DNA of 8,442 nucleotides from Verrucomicrobiota bacterium (GCA_018239705.1 JAFEGS010000027.1:1-8442), one strand, 5' to 3'; shown: positions 1 to 6,310, numbered from the stretch's first letter. The notes: generated by a model not told the origin, from the letters alone. Numbers and translations: made by a program.

Positions 1-608
1 TTGGTCGAGCACCCCTCCCTTATGGGCAAGGGCTAGGATTTATCAACGGTATTTTGAATTCTAAGGCAGATGCAGTGGGAAGTGCACTCTATATTTCAAA
101 TATGATTGACGGTTATGATGTTCCAGGAGTCCATAACGCTACACATGGGTTATGGGATGTCTATGAATATATTCGCGGGTCGAGGTATAAAGCTACTACA
201 CCTGTTCGGCTACTGCATGAAATGTGGGACAACTTCTTTGACAATAGCCCAGCAGGTAGCAAATTTCTCCAGAATTGCCACAGCCAGGGAGCCACCCATG
301 TCAGAAACGCTCTTTTAGATTATTCTGAAGAACGCAGACAGCGAATTTTCGTGGTTGCTATTGCCCCTGGGTCGTACATTGATCCGAAGACTTGTGCTAA
401 AGTCATTCATTATCGAGCACCTTGGTGGAGAGACTTTGTCCCACGCATCGATAGCGCTGGAGCAGAGAGAGCAAAAGGCACAATCGTAGATCTTAAATCT
501 CATCCGGATGCAAAATTTTTTGATCACGAATTCCAAAGTCCTACTTATCGTGGAGTATTAAAGCAGCATATTGATAAATATATTGAAAGCGGAGGTCAAT
601 CATTATGA
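1..608 (+). CDS. DUF687-like chlamydial protein, hydrolase-like (5' partial)
   Basis: The reading frame is open to the left edge, so the gene starts outside the window; the TTG at 54 is an internal codon. The residues before it (GRAPLPYGQGLGFINGIL) continue the same domain. The sequence matches, from memory, the Chlamydiae-restricted DUF687 family: a GVHNATHG segment, then NCHSQGATHVRNALLDY, IAPGSYI and a C-terminal DHEFQSPTYRGVL. HSQG with its following helix resembles the nucleophile elbow of alpha/beta hydrolases (Ser codon 282-284), although the usual first Gly is Cys. A downstream Asp-His (DHEF, about 525-536) could supply the catalytic His. The substrate is unknown and activity is inferred. 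The stop overlaps the next gene's ATG as ATGA, so the pair is probably co-transcribed and translationally coupled. Family call fairly sure; enzymatic role unsure. Confidence 0.8.
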   Translation, partial: GRAPLPYGQGLGFINGILNSKADAVGSALYISNMIDGYDVPGVHNATHGLWDVYEYIRGSRYKATTPVRLLHEMWDNFFDNSPAGSKFLQNCHSQGATHVRNALLDYSEERRQRIFVVAIAPGSYIDPKTCAKVIHYRAPWWRDFVPRIDSAGAERAKGTIVDLKSHPDAKFFDHEFQSPTYRGVLKQHIDKYIESGGQSL

Positions 609-1156
609 AGAAAACACTATTTTTATTTATTTTTATTTTATCAGGATGTACTATGCCTATCAACAGTGAGAGCTATCATACTTCGAGAGATGTGGAACTG
701 GTAAACATCACTTTATCCACAACAGCAGAAAAGATAAAGAAAGCATATGGTCTCGACCCAATGGGATCAGGTGCTGCAATGCCTGGAGGCCCTATAAGGG
801 AACTTACTTTGGCTTTCGGCACCAGAGAACCATACACTAAAGAAAAACTGAGAGATCTACTAATAAAGTGCGCCAATGAATTGGTAGATCAAGTTAACGA
901 AAATAAAGAAATGCAACAATATTTGATCAAGGCTCCATTTACAATCGAGAATGTGCAGATCATTATTTATAACCACGATAAAACTGGAAGAGAAGTGTTT
1001 GAACCGGAGATTTCTACAGCAGAAATTTCTGAAGGCATTTTAACATATCGAACTACAGATCCAACTGAACCCCTTAGGTTTAAAAATAGAATTAAAGAGA
1101 CATATGCAGAAGCGTTACAAGCACTATCAAGCAATTCTAATAAGGAAAAGGCTTAG
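605..1156 (+). CDS. Small lipoprotein of unknown function
   Basis: A 183-residue protein with a classic lipoprotein signal: MKK, a Leu/Phe/Ile-rich core, and lipobox LSGC with Cys15 as the predicted lipidated residue. It should be exported by Sec, processed by Lgt/LspA and anchored in a membrane. The mature part (AEKIKKAYGLD, GGPIRELTLAFGTREPY, then a lysine- and glutamate-rich C terminus) contains no domain I recognise. The start is supported by GGAGG at about 592-596, 8-9 nt ahead of the ATG, and by a 4-nt ATGA overlap with the upstream DUF687-like gene. The two are likely one transcript, and the lipoprotein may act with the hydrolase-like partner in the envelope; that is inference from position only. 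A structured repeat (R1) begins 13 nt after the stop codon. Confidence 0.85.
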   Translation: MKKTLFLFIFILSGCTMPINSESYHTSRDVELVNITLSTTAEKIKKAYGLDPMGSGAAMPGGPIRELTLAFGTREPYTKEKLRDLLIKCANELVDQVNENKEMQQYLIKAPFTIENVQIIIYNHDKTGREVFEPEISTAEISEGILTYRTTDPTEPLRFKNRIKETYAEALQALSSNSNKEKA

Positions 1157-1169
1157 TAAGTTACCGATA

Positions 1170-1236
1170 AGGTGGGGTCGCGAATGCGGCTAAAGCGAGT
1201 AGCCGTAGGCGTGAGCATGAGGCATATAATAAATTT
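1170..1236 (+). repeat. Dispersed structured repeat R1, copy 1
   Basis: This 67-nt block aligns without gaps to 6244-6310 with 10 differences (about 85% identity). It contains a 5-bp hairpin with a GAAT loop (1177-1181 with 1186-1190; one G-T wobble where copy 2 has G-C) and a second imperfect hairpin around a conserved GTGA loop (1211-1214). It begins 13 nt after the lipoprotein stop codon, on the same strand. It could be a REP-like 3' UTR element, a structured RNA, or a remnant of a transposon end; two copies cannot separate these. Confidence 0.75.
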
Positions 1237-1242
1237 TAATGT

Positions 1243-1370
1243 GATGAGGGCCGTACGTGCTTGTGCATAACTCCTAGATTCGCATCGGGGAATTGATCAA
1301 GATTATGCACTCATCCACAGCTCTCATACATCCGTCAAGAGTTATGCTCAATTCACGCACGGCTCTCATC
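1243..1370. repeat. Large imperfect inverted repeat between convergent genes
   Basis: The arms are 1243-1273 and 1339-1370. The outer block (GATGAGGGCCGTACGTG against its mirror) pairs at 15 of 17 positions, and the inner block GCATAACTC pairs at 9 of 9. About 65 nt lies between the arms. It sits between the ends of the + strand lipoprotein gene and the - strand secreted-protein gene, so a bidirectional terminator role is possible, although there is no clear T run. A small mobile-element remnant is the alternative. Confidence 0.55.
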
Positions 1371-1385
1371 TCTGGCTGATTTTGG

Positions 1386-2363
1386 TCACGCAGAAGGTTT
1401 GACTGATTTCTGGTAGACGAAGAGATCGTTTCGACCTTTTGCCTCTTGTAAGCTATAAGAAAATTCCGGCACAGTTTTAAGCAAGATTGAACTTACATGG
1501 CGGTCTACGATGGCATTGAACTCTCCATCTTCAATATTAAAATTTCCAATGACTTTCAAAAGAGGCTTGTCATACTTCCATTCTGTACCAAGTTTACCTT
1601 CTTCCATGTCTATATAGTCAAATTTGTTCCTTGCTGAAAAGGGAATCACAACGACTTGAAGCATTCCGTCTTTTTCACGCTTTTCGGCAATCATTTTGAA
1701 TTTTGCGCCTACAAGGGTCACGATAGTGTAGCCCTCTTGCATGTCCTGCCCATGCACTTTAAAAACGTCAGGTTCAGAGAGCTTCTTGGTACCAGAAAGA
1801 AAGTTTTCCCAAAGTGCCAGATCTTGCTTATCGGGATGACCTTCTTCTTGTGGATAGACAAGATTGAACATAAGAGTCCAACCAGCTTGTGGGTCATTAA
1901 GTCCAACCCACGCCATGTATATTGTTTGATCCATAACAGTTGTTTGTAAGGCATGCACAGGATAATCTCCCCACATCATTTTGCTACTTAGAAAGCCCGC
2001 TGGGCCATTTTTTTTCATCTCATCAACTTTTGCATCATCACTAAAGCTATTAGCTCCTGTCTGACGTGTATTCGTACTCAGTTTTACTCTCAAGACCGGA
2101 GATTTTAATGAATCGGTTTTAAAATAGGTTTCCAGTACATCCTTAGGCCCCCAGTACACCCAATTATAGACATCCACATTTCCATTGGGACTCATTGCAA
2201 CAAAATCGTTCGGTATCGCTGGGTCGATAGCCAACGGAATACAGAGATTGGGCAGCAATTGTAAAATACGCAGTCCACTGGAAGTGTTGAATGATTGATC
2301 AGTTGTGTTAGCTTGCAACACATTTGCCAACCACATAAGCATACACGTTAACATGGTCTTCAT
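1386..2363 (-). CDS. Secreted protein of unknown function
   Basis: I do not recognise the family. The longest frame begins with GTG at 2381, but the ATG at 2361-2363 is the better start. It gives a signal peptide (MKTMLTCMLMWLANVLQA, probable cleavage after LQA) and is preceded by AAAGGAG 8 nt upstream, which lies inside the first codons of the longer version. The protein is then 325 residues. The mature part is soluble-looking, with many aromatic and charged residues (VYNWVYWGPKDVLETYF, MMWGDYPVHALQTTVMD, AGWTLMFNLVYPQEE), no further membrane segment and few cysteines, as expected for a periplasmic or exported beta-rich protein. It stands alone: convergent with the lipoprotein gene and more than 300 bp from the next - strand gene. 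It has its own promoter-like sequence upstream. Gene call strong, function unknown. Confidence 0.85.
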   Translation of the reverse strand: MKTMLTCMLMWLANVLQANTTDQSFNTSSGLRILQLLPNLCIPLAIDPAIPNDFVAMSPNGNVDVYNWVYWGPKDVLETYFKTDSLKSPVLRVKLSTNTRQTGANSFSDDAKVDEMKKNGPAGFLSSKMMWGDYPVHALQTTVMDQTIYMAWVGLNDPQAGWTLMFNLVYPQEEGHPDKQDLALWENFLSGTKKLSEPDVFKVHGQDMQEGYTIVTLVGAKFKMIAEKREKDGMLQVVVIPFSARNKFDYIDMEEGKLGTEWKYDKPLLKVIGNFNIEDGEFNAIVDRHVSSILLKTVPEFSYSLQEAKGRNDLFVYQKSVKPSA

Positions 2364-2397
2364 CTGATGTACTCCTTTCACAATGGCGTGTAGATGC

Positions 2398-2425
2398 TTT
2401 ATAAGAGGCTATTTTATGCTCACAA
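2398..2425 (-). promoter_or_regulatory. Sigma70/sigma66-type promoter for the secreted-protein gene
   Basis: On the - strand, TTGTGA (2425-2420) and TATAAA (2403-2398) are separated by 16 nt. Transcription would start near 2391, giving a leader of about 28 nt that carries the AAAGGAG ribosome binding site. The rest of the gap from 2426 to 2679 shows no convincing gene, repeat or RNA on either strand. Confidence 0.5.
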
Positions 2426-2679
2426 ATATTGCAAGAGCTTTTTTGGATCTGAGAATTTTCGTTGAAACGTCTTGTATAACTATCCTCCCTTGTCCGTGCC
2501 CTTGCCCAGAAGGTAATCACAAACTGACGTGTGCAGTTAGGTTCATTAACTACTTCGACTAACCTACAAACATATTAAAGATTTCGGACGTTTTCTTCCT
2601 TCATTTTAATGATTTCAATGTGATAATGTGCAAGAAATGGCATCGAACTATTGCAATCTAAACTGCATCCAAGTCACTC

Positions 2680-2961
2680 CTACTCGTCTTCTGTCGCATA
2701 TTTCGCAAACGATCCTAAGTCATGCAAACGCCCTTCTTCTGCATCTTTAATGCCCTTCATAAGCGATTCCAAGGCTTTTGGATCTTTATAAATCCAGTGA
2801 TCCTTTGATGGTATTTCAGCAATTGGCTCTAACACAATCTTGCCGCCTTCTCGATACATCCGGAAGGAACTGAGATTTTCTCGCTCTTCTTTAGAAAGAA
2901 CACGAGTTAAGCAAATGCGTTGCTTTGCATCCATATTGACTGTAGCTGTTTGCTTTCTCAT
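2680..2961 (-). CDS. AbrB/MazE-like antitoxin or transcriptional regulator
   Basis: A 93-residue protein. The N-terminal half (TVNMDAKQRICLTRVL, then SSFRMYREGGKIVLEPI) reads like a SpoVT/AbrB swapped-hairpin DNA-binding domain, here without the usual GR-x-L-x-I-P core. The acidic, helical C-terminal part (HWIYKDPKALESLMKGIKDA, then GRLHDLGSF) resembles toxin-binding tails of type II antitoxins. The start is supported by a GGGGG-type ribosome binding site 5 nt before the ATG. A promoter with overlapping operator-like repeats lies directly upstream, as expected for an autoregulated antitoxin-first operon. The toxin should follow on the - strand, but 2400-2679 has stops in all three frames and no RelE, PIN or MazF motif. 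It is therefore either an orphan antitoxin or a free-standing regulator. Gene call good, family call moderate. Confidence 0.75.
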   Translation of the reverse strand: MRKQTATVNMDAKQRICLTRVLSKEERENLSSFRMYREGGKIVLEPIAEIPSKDHWIYKDPKALESLMKGIKDAEEGRLHDLGSFAKYATEDE

Positions 2962-2984
2962 ACTTACCCCCTTATTTACTTTTC

Positions 2985-3013
2985 ATTGTAACACGAGTGG
3001 GAATTTCCCACAA
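2985..3013 (-). promoter_or_regulatory. Promoter of the AbrB-like gene
   Basis: On the - strand, TTGTGG (3013-3008) and TACAAT (2990-2985) are separated by 17 nt, close to the sigma70 consensus. They are followed by a short leader and the ribosome binding site of the gene at 2961. The -35 box and spacer are covered by inverted repeats that look like operators. Confidence 0.6.
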
Positions 3014-3019
3014 GTGGGA
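2997..3019. promoter_or_regulatory. Probable operator: alternating GTGGGA/TCCCAC half-sites
   Basis: Three half-sites alternate in orientation. GTGGGAATTTCCCAC (2997-3011, 7-bp arms around one base) shares its right arm with TCCCACAAGTGGGA (3006-3019, 6-bp arms). Together they cover the -35 box and most of the spacer of the AbrB-like gene's promoter. Binding by the encoded protein, and hence autorepression, is inferred from this position. Confidence 0.6.
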
Positions 3020-3022
3020 TAA

Positions 3023-3151
3023 TATTGCTCTGACTGTGCAGAGCTTCGCCGTGAATACCCAGAGCTTGAAGGTATTGATAATGCGAATTTTGTGAGACTC
3101 TCAGTGTACTCGCAGTGGATCATTTTCAGCGACCTCAAAAATTCCAGATGA
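3023..3151 (+). pseudogene. Possible coding fragment of unknown origin
   Basis: A frame open from 3023 to the stop at 3149-3151 reads CAELRREYPELEGIDNANF followed by VRLSVYSQWIIFSDLKNSR. The composition looks protein-like, but there is no start codon with a ribosome binding site, and its end runs into repeat R2. I do not recognise it. It could be an out-of-context remnant or chance. Confidence 0.25.
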
Positions 3152-3277
3152 CATGCCTTCATAACAAAGCAAAAGAGGATTTTTCCTTTGTTATGAGAAA
3201 CCTTTTACTGAACTTGCTTATCCAAAACCGGTGTTAACTACAGCCCAAAAGGCAACTTCTCACTTTCCCACCTGTCT
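3133..3277. repeat. Dispersed repeat R2, copy 1
   Basis: This copy corresponds to 6374-6572. Shared blocks are AAAATTCCAGAT, AACAAAGCAAAAGAGGA and a right-hand 87-nt block (3191-3277 against 6486-6572) that aligns without gaps at about 70% identity, including ACTTCTCACTTT. The centre is a hairpin with an 11-bp stem (3159-3169 with 3186-3196) and an inner AAAA/TTTT pairing. In copy 2 the same place holds a much longer perfect palindrome, making that copy about 54 nt longer. No conserved reading frame explains the similarity. Confidence 0.7.
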
Positions 3278-3282
3278 CCCTC

Positions 3283-3438
3283 ACTGATCGCCGAGGAAAT
3301 GAACGAAATCTCTTTGTGTTTTACCGACCAGGTGATATCATGCACGGCATCAATACTTTCGCTGAGTCGCTGGAACTCCAGCCATTCCAAGGCCTGCAAA
3401 GTAGTACTCGAGTTACTTTTAGAACTGCAACAGAGTAG
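3283..3438 (+). pseudogene. Possible C-terminal gene fragment
   Basis: This frame reads TDRRGNERNLFVFYRPGDIM, then HGINTFAESLELQPFQGLQ, and ends STRVTFRTATE before TAG at 3436-3438. It has the look of a genuine protein C terminus, but it has no start, and its upstream side enters repeat R2, where similarity to copy 2 ends. I cannot name the family. Beyond it, 3439-3507 is the rtcB leader, where I see no convincing promoter and only a weak ribosome binding site. Confidence 0.35.
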
Positions 3439-3507
3439 AATACGTAACTAACGGTACGCTTCTTCTACAAACTTAGTTTATATTCAACCAACAAATAAGA
3501 ACCTATC

Positions 3508-4920
3508 ATGACACCACAAGAATTTCAGCGATACCTAGAAACAACCTGCCTTACAACTAATGAACGAGGTAAAGCATGGCGTTTGTATAAAACGAGCCCC
3601 GATGATGCTCGTATTTTTGTTGAAGATGTGGAGACCCGTTCGGCCCTACTCAGGAAAAATATTTTGCTACGCGATGCCGCTGTACCATACACAGTATGGG
3701 GTCGAGAGCACATTGAGCAGGGGGCATTTATGCAAATGGAAAATGCAGCACGACTGCCAATTGCTGTAGCAGGAGCGCTTATGCCGGACGCACACCAAGG
3801 CTACGGGTTACCAATCGGAGGAGTGCTGGCAACAGACAATGCAGTTATTCCATATGCTGTGGGAGTCGATATTGCGTGCCGTATGATGCTTACAGTCTAC
3901 CCTGCATCATCAGAGGTGCTCAATAATTCAAATTCTGCTGAGTTCAAACTATTGCAAAACGCATTAGTAAATAACACGGTCTTCGGATCTGGGCAGCAAG
4001 GTATCCACGATGGAACTATCGAGCATCCTATCTTAGATCAGGCTCACTGGCAAGGCTCGTCTTTAATGCGATCTCTTCGGCAGACGGCAATCCATCAAAT
4101 TGGAACGAGCGGTACAGGCAACCACTTTGTGGAATGGGGAGAGCTGAAGGTAACGAATAAAAATAATCCTATGAATCTATCTATTGGGAACTATTTAGCG
4201 CTTTTGTCACATAGCGGCTCGCGAGGTGTAGGGTATAAAATTGCTACCCATTTTACAGAATTGGCAATGCGACAACTAGCTAACCTTGATGAATCTGTAA
4301 AGCACTTGGCATGGCTGTCTCTTGAAAGCGAGGCAGGACAGGAATACTGGCATGGAATGTCCCTTGCAGGCGAGTTTGCTTCTGCCAACCACCATGTGAT
4401 CCATGAGCGCGTGGCGAAAGCCGCTGGCTTGACGCCTGTTGCAGCGATTGAGAATCACCACAATTTTGCCTGGCGCGAACAGGTTTCTATCGATGGTGTA
4501 GATAAAGAGGTCATCGTGCATCGCAAAGGCGCTACCCCAGCTGGTCAAGGAGTGCTTGGTATCATTCCCGGAACAATGGCAGACATTGGCTTCGTAGTCA
4601 TGGGAAAAGGGAACGCAGAATCGCTCAATTCTGCTTCACACGGAAGTGGACGCCAGATGAGCCGCAAAGCTGCAAAGCAGAAAATCACTCCCGAACAGCA
4701 TAGCGCATATCTCGCTCAAAATAATATTACATTGATAGGTGGTGGTTTAGACGAATCTCCTGAGGCCTACAAACCGATACGAGCTGTTATTGGAGCACAG
4801 AGCGACCTTGTAGATATTCTTGGTACTTTCCAACCTCGCATTGTACGCATGGCCGCTGAGGAAGATACCTTTGCTCGCAAGCCTGTGCCGACAGGTATTG
4901 TAGATGCGGAAGGAGATTGA
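3508..4920 (+). CDS. rtcB: RtcB-family RNA-splicing ligase
   Basis: An intact 470-residue RtcB. This enzyme uses GTP and manganese to join 2',3'-cyclic phosphate (or 3'-phosphate) RNA ends to 5'-OH ends in the cytoplasm, for RNA repair or tRNA splicing. The family motifs appear in order: MPDAHQGYGLPIGGVLAT (92-109), GVDIACRM with metal ligands Asp121 and Cys124, GTSGTGNHFVEWG with His206, LSHSGSRG with His235, ENHHNF (315-320), HRKGATPAGQG (338-348), PGTMADIGFVV, and SASHGSGRQMSRKAAKQ with His378 as the expected guanylylated residue. A GGGLDESPEAYKPI signature closes the fold. Length is within the family range (about 400-480). The start at 3508 gives a complete N terminus, but the Shine-Dalgarno match is weak (AAGAA). 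A second RNA ligase, now truncated, follows 31 nt downstream. No archease gene is in view. Confidence 0.97.
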   Translation: MTPQEFQRYLETTCLTTNERGKAWRLYKTSPDDARIFVEDVETRSALLRKNILLRDAAVPYTVWGREHIEQGAFMQMENAARLPIAVAGALMPDAHQGYGLPIGGVLATDNAVIPYAVGVDIACRMMLTVYPASSEVLNNSNSAEFKLLQNALVNNTVFGSGQQGIHDGTIEHPILDQAHWQGSSLMRSLRQTAIHQIGTSGTGNHFVEWGELKVTNKNNPMNLSIGNYLALLSHSGSRGVGYKIATHFTELAMRQLANLDESVKHLAWLSLESEAGQEYWHGMSLAGEFASANHHVIHERVAKAAGLTPVAAIENHHNFAWREQVSIDGVDKEVIVHRKGATPAGQGVLGIIPGTMADIGFVVMGKGNAESLNSASHGSGRQMSRKAAKQKITPEQHSAYLAQNNITLIGGGLDESPEAYKPIRAVIGAQSDLVDILGTFQPRIVRMAAEEDTFARKPVPTGIVDAEGD

Positions 4921-4951
4921 AGTACTGGCCTCATTCTGACGTTATAATTTT

Positions 4952-5242
4952 ATGGAAACAATACGACACAAATATCCTCGAACACCTCACCTACCTTGGT
5001 CTTTTAGCAAGACTGACGACGACATGGTGCTGCACAGCACCAAACACTTCGAGGGAAAAGAAGTTGTTATAACAGAAAAATTAGATGGCGAAAATACGAG
5101 CATGTACACAGACTATGTGCATGCTCGTTCCATCAATAGCAGCGCTCATACTTCCAGAGAATGGGTCAAAAAGCTACAGGCCTTATTCACCTTATCTCAG
5201 ACAATTTTCGGTCGCGAAAATTGTCTGAGACAAGGTGAATAA
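4952..5242 (+). pseudogene. RNA ligase, nucleotidyltransferase N-terminus only (truncated)
   Basis: The first ~75 residues match an ATP-dependent RNA ligase of the Rnl/PF09414 type: KYPRTPHLPWS at the start, then VVITEKLDGENTSMY, whose KLDGEN is motif I (Lys43 is the expected adenylylated residue), and VHARS followed by TSREWVKKLQ. Homologues continue with a GENLY-type segment and further nucleotidyltransferase motifs; none follow here. Similarity stops at residue 75-76 (about 5177), exactly where a 70-nt hairpin begins, and the last ~20 residues are encoded by the hairpin arms. The remaining protein cannot ligate RNA. Its position directly after rtcB suggests a former two-ligase RNA-repair operon. 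There is no clear ribosome binding site; TATAAT lies only 3 nt before the ATG. Confidence 0.85.
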
Positions 5243-5247
5243 GGCCT
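5178..5247. repeat. Near-perfect 33-bp hairpin at the ligase/Fic junction
   Basis: Arm 5178-5210 pairs with 5215-5247 around a GTCG loop, with a single A-C mismatch in 33 positions. The outer end reads AGGCCTTATTCACCTT. No direct repeats are seen at the borders. It ends the RNA ligase homology on the left and lies immediately before the Fic gene remnant. No other copy is present in this window, and the arms do not resemble the palindrome at 6404-6487. Confidence 0.9.
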
Positions 5248-6201
5248 CAATTTAAACCACTCTCTTTGGATGCTCTCAATATTCAAAAAATTATTTCCAT
5301 TCCAAGAGAGACGCGAACGTATGTCAGCTATAACAGGCAATTTCTTGATGATTACCAACCTAATGTTACTTCATATTTACCTCAACCAGCACGTCAAAAA
5401 CTGCGCGAGTTGGGAAAAACAGATGGAGACCGTCCTGAAGGCACCTACGCTCGTCAAATATATAATCGGTTACTGATTGATTTATCTTGGAACTCAAGCC
5501 GTTTGGAGGGCAATACCTACTCGCTGCTCGAAACTGAGCGATTATTAGAGCAGAGTGAAGTGGCGGAAGGGAAAGACTCGAAAGAAGCTCGAATGATCTT
5601 AAACCATAAGGCGGCGATTGAGTTTTTGATTGAAGGGGGTGAGCATTTGAGGATGAATAGTTACACTATCTGCAATGTGCACGCACTTCTTTCAGAAGGG
5701 TTCATTTAACCTTACCTACAACCGTTTGAAGATGTAAATAAACGCACTTCAAGGCTTGCTGCAAACATACCACTCGTACGTGATAATTTAAGTCCTCTTT
5801 CTTTTACAGATGTACCTTCAAAAGCATATATAGATGGTCTTTTGGGTGTGTATGAATTAAATCGTGTCGATCTTTTCCGTGAGTTGTTTGTATGGGCATA
5901 CGAACGGTCGAGCAACCTGTATTCGACGGTGCGTAAAACAGCCGGTGAGCCGGATCCTTTTCGCACACGATATCGTTCTATGATGTATGAGACTGTTACA
6001 GAGATAGTGCTAGGAGGTATGGATAAGAAAATGGCTGTACATACCATTAGAAATAAAGCAGAGCAATGTGTACCAGAGCAAGACCGCCCACGCTTTATAG
6101 AACTTGTTGAGATTGAGCTTCGCAGTTTGCATGAAGGAAACATCGCTCGCTTTCGCATACGTCCTTCAGAGTATCAAAAATGGCGCACATCGTGGATTTA
6201 A
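5248..6201 (+). pseudogene. Fic-family protein gene, broken by stop and internal deletion
   Basis: One reading frame encodes a Fic-domain protein interrupted by TAA at 5707-5709. Before the stop: TRTYVSYNRQFLDDY, then LLIDLSWNSSRLEGNTYSLL, which carries the SxxxEG inhibitory-helix motif of self-inhibited Fic proteins, then MILNHKAAIEFL and CNVHALLSEGFI. After it, in the same frame: PYLQPFEDVNKRTSRLAAN, the active-site loop, and PLSFTDVP, DGLLGVYELNRVDL, FVWAYERS, PDPFRTRYR, up to a natural-looking end at 6201. In homologues, from memory, about 50 residues (the flap that positions targets) separate HALLS from the loop; they are missing. The loop has Gln where HxFxDGNGR has the catalytic His, as in a known divergent subfamily. 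The first usable start is TTG at 5266, so the true 5' end may also be lost at the hairpin. Fic enzymes usually AMPylate proteins; this copy is probably inactive. Confidence 0.85.
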
Positions 6202-6243
6202 AAAAAAAGGAAAAACGTTGGTGTATCAGTGGTACAATATGAA

Positions 6244-6310
6244 AGGTGGAGCCGCGAATGCGGCTAAAGTGGGTAGCCACATGCGTGAGCATGTGGTATA
6301 GAATAAATTT
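6244..6310 (+). repeat. Dispersed structured repeat R1, copy 2
   Basis: This is the partner of 1170-1236 (10 differences in 67 nt, no gaps). Its folding is cleaner: GCCGC-GAAT-GCGGC (6251-6264) and a perfect 8-bp stem CCACATGC/GCATGTGG closed by a GTGA, GNRA-type loop (6277-6296). A third small hairpin, GTCGT-GAA-ACGAC (6320-6332), follows outside the shared part. It starts 42 nt after the Fic stop codon on the same strand, mirroring copy 1's place after the lipoprotein gene. Confidence 0.75.

Noticed and set aside
2308..2520. - strand frame covering the upstream region of the secreted-protein gene
   Set aside because: It overlaps that gene's promoter and signal peptide in another frame; no start signal and no recognisable motif.
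2400..2679. Search for a toxin gene downstream of the antitoxin-like gene
   Set aside because: All three - strand frames are interrupted by stops; the longest piece after the antitoxin stop is about 30 codons with no toxin motif.
3171..3185. Hairpin with AAAA/TTTT core as a simple rho-independent terminator
   Set aside because: The stem is AT-rich with no T run after it, no gene ends just upstream, and the same block recurs at 6404-6487, so it is better treated as part of repeat R2.
4943..4948. TATAAT immediately before the RNA ligase ATG as a promoter
   Set aside because: A start site would fall at or after the ATG, and no -35 box is spaced properly; the gene more likely belonged to the rtcB transcript.
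5712..6158. 148-codon frame on the - strand
   Set aside because: It is antisense to the clearly recognisable C-terminal half of the Fic gene.
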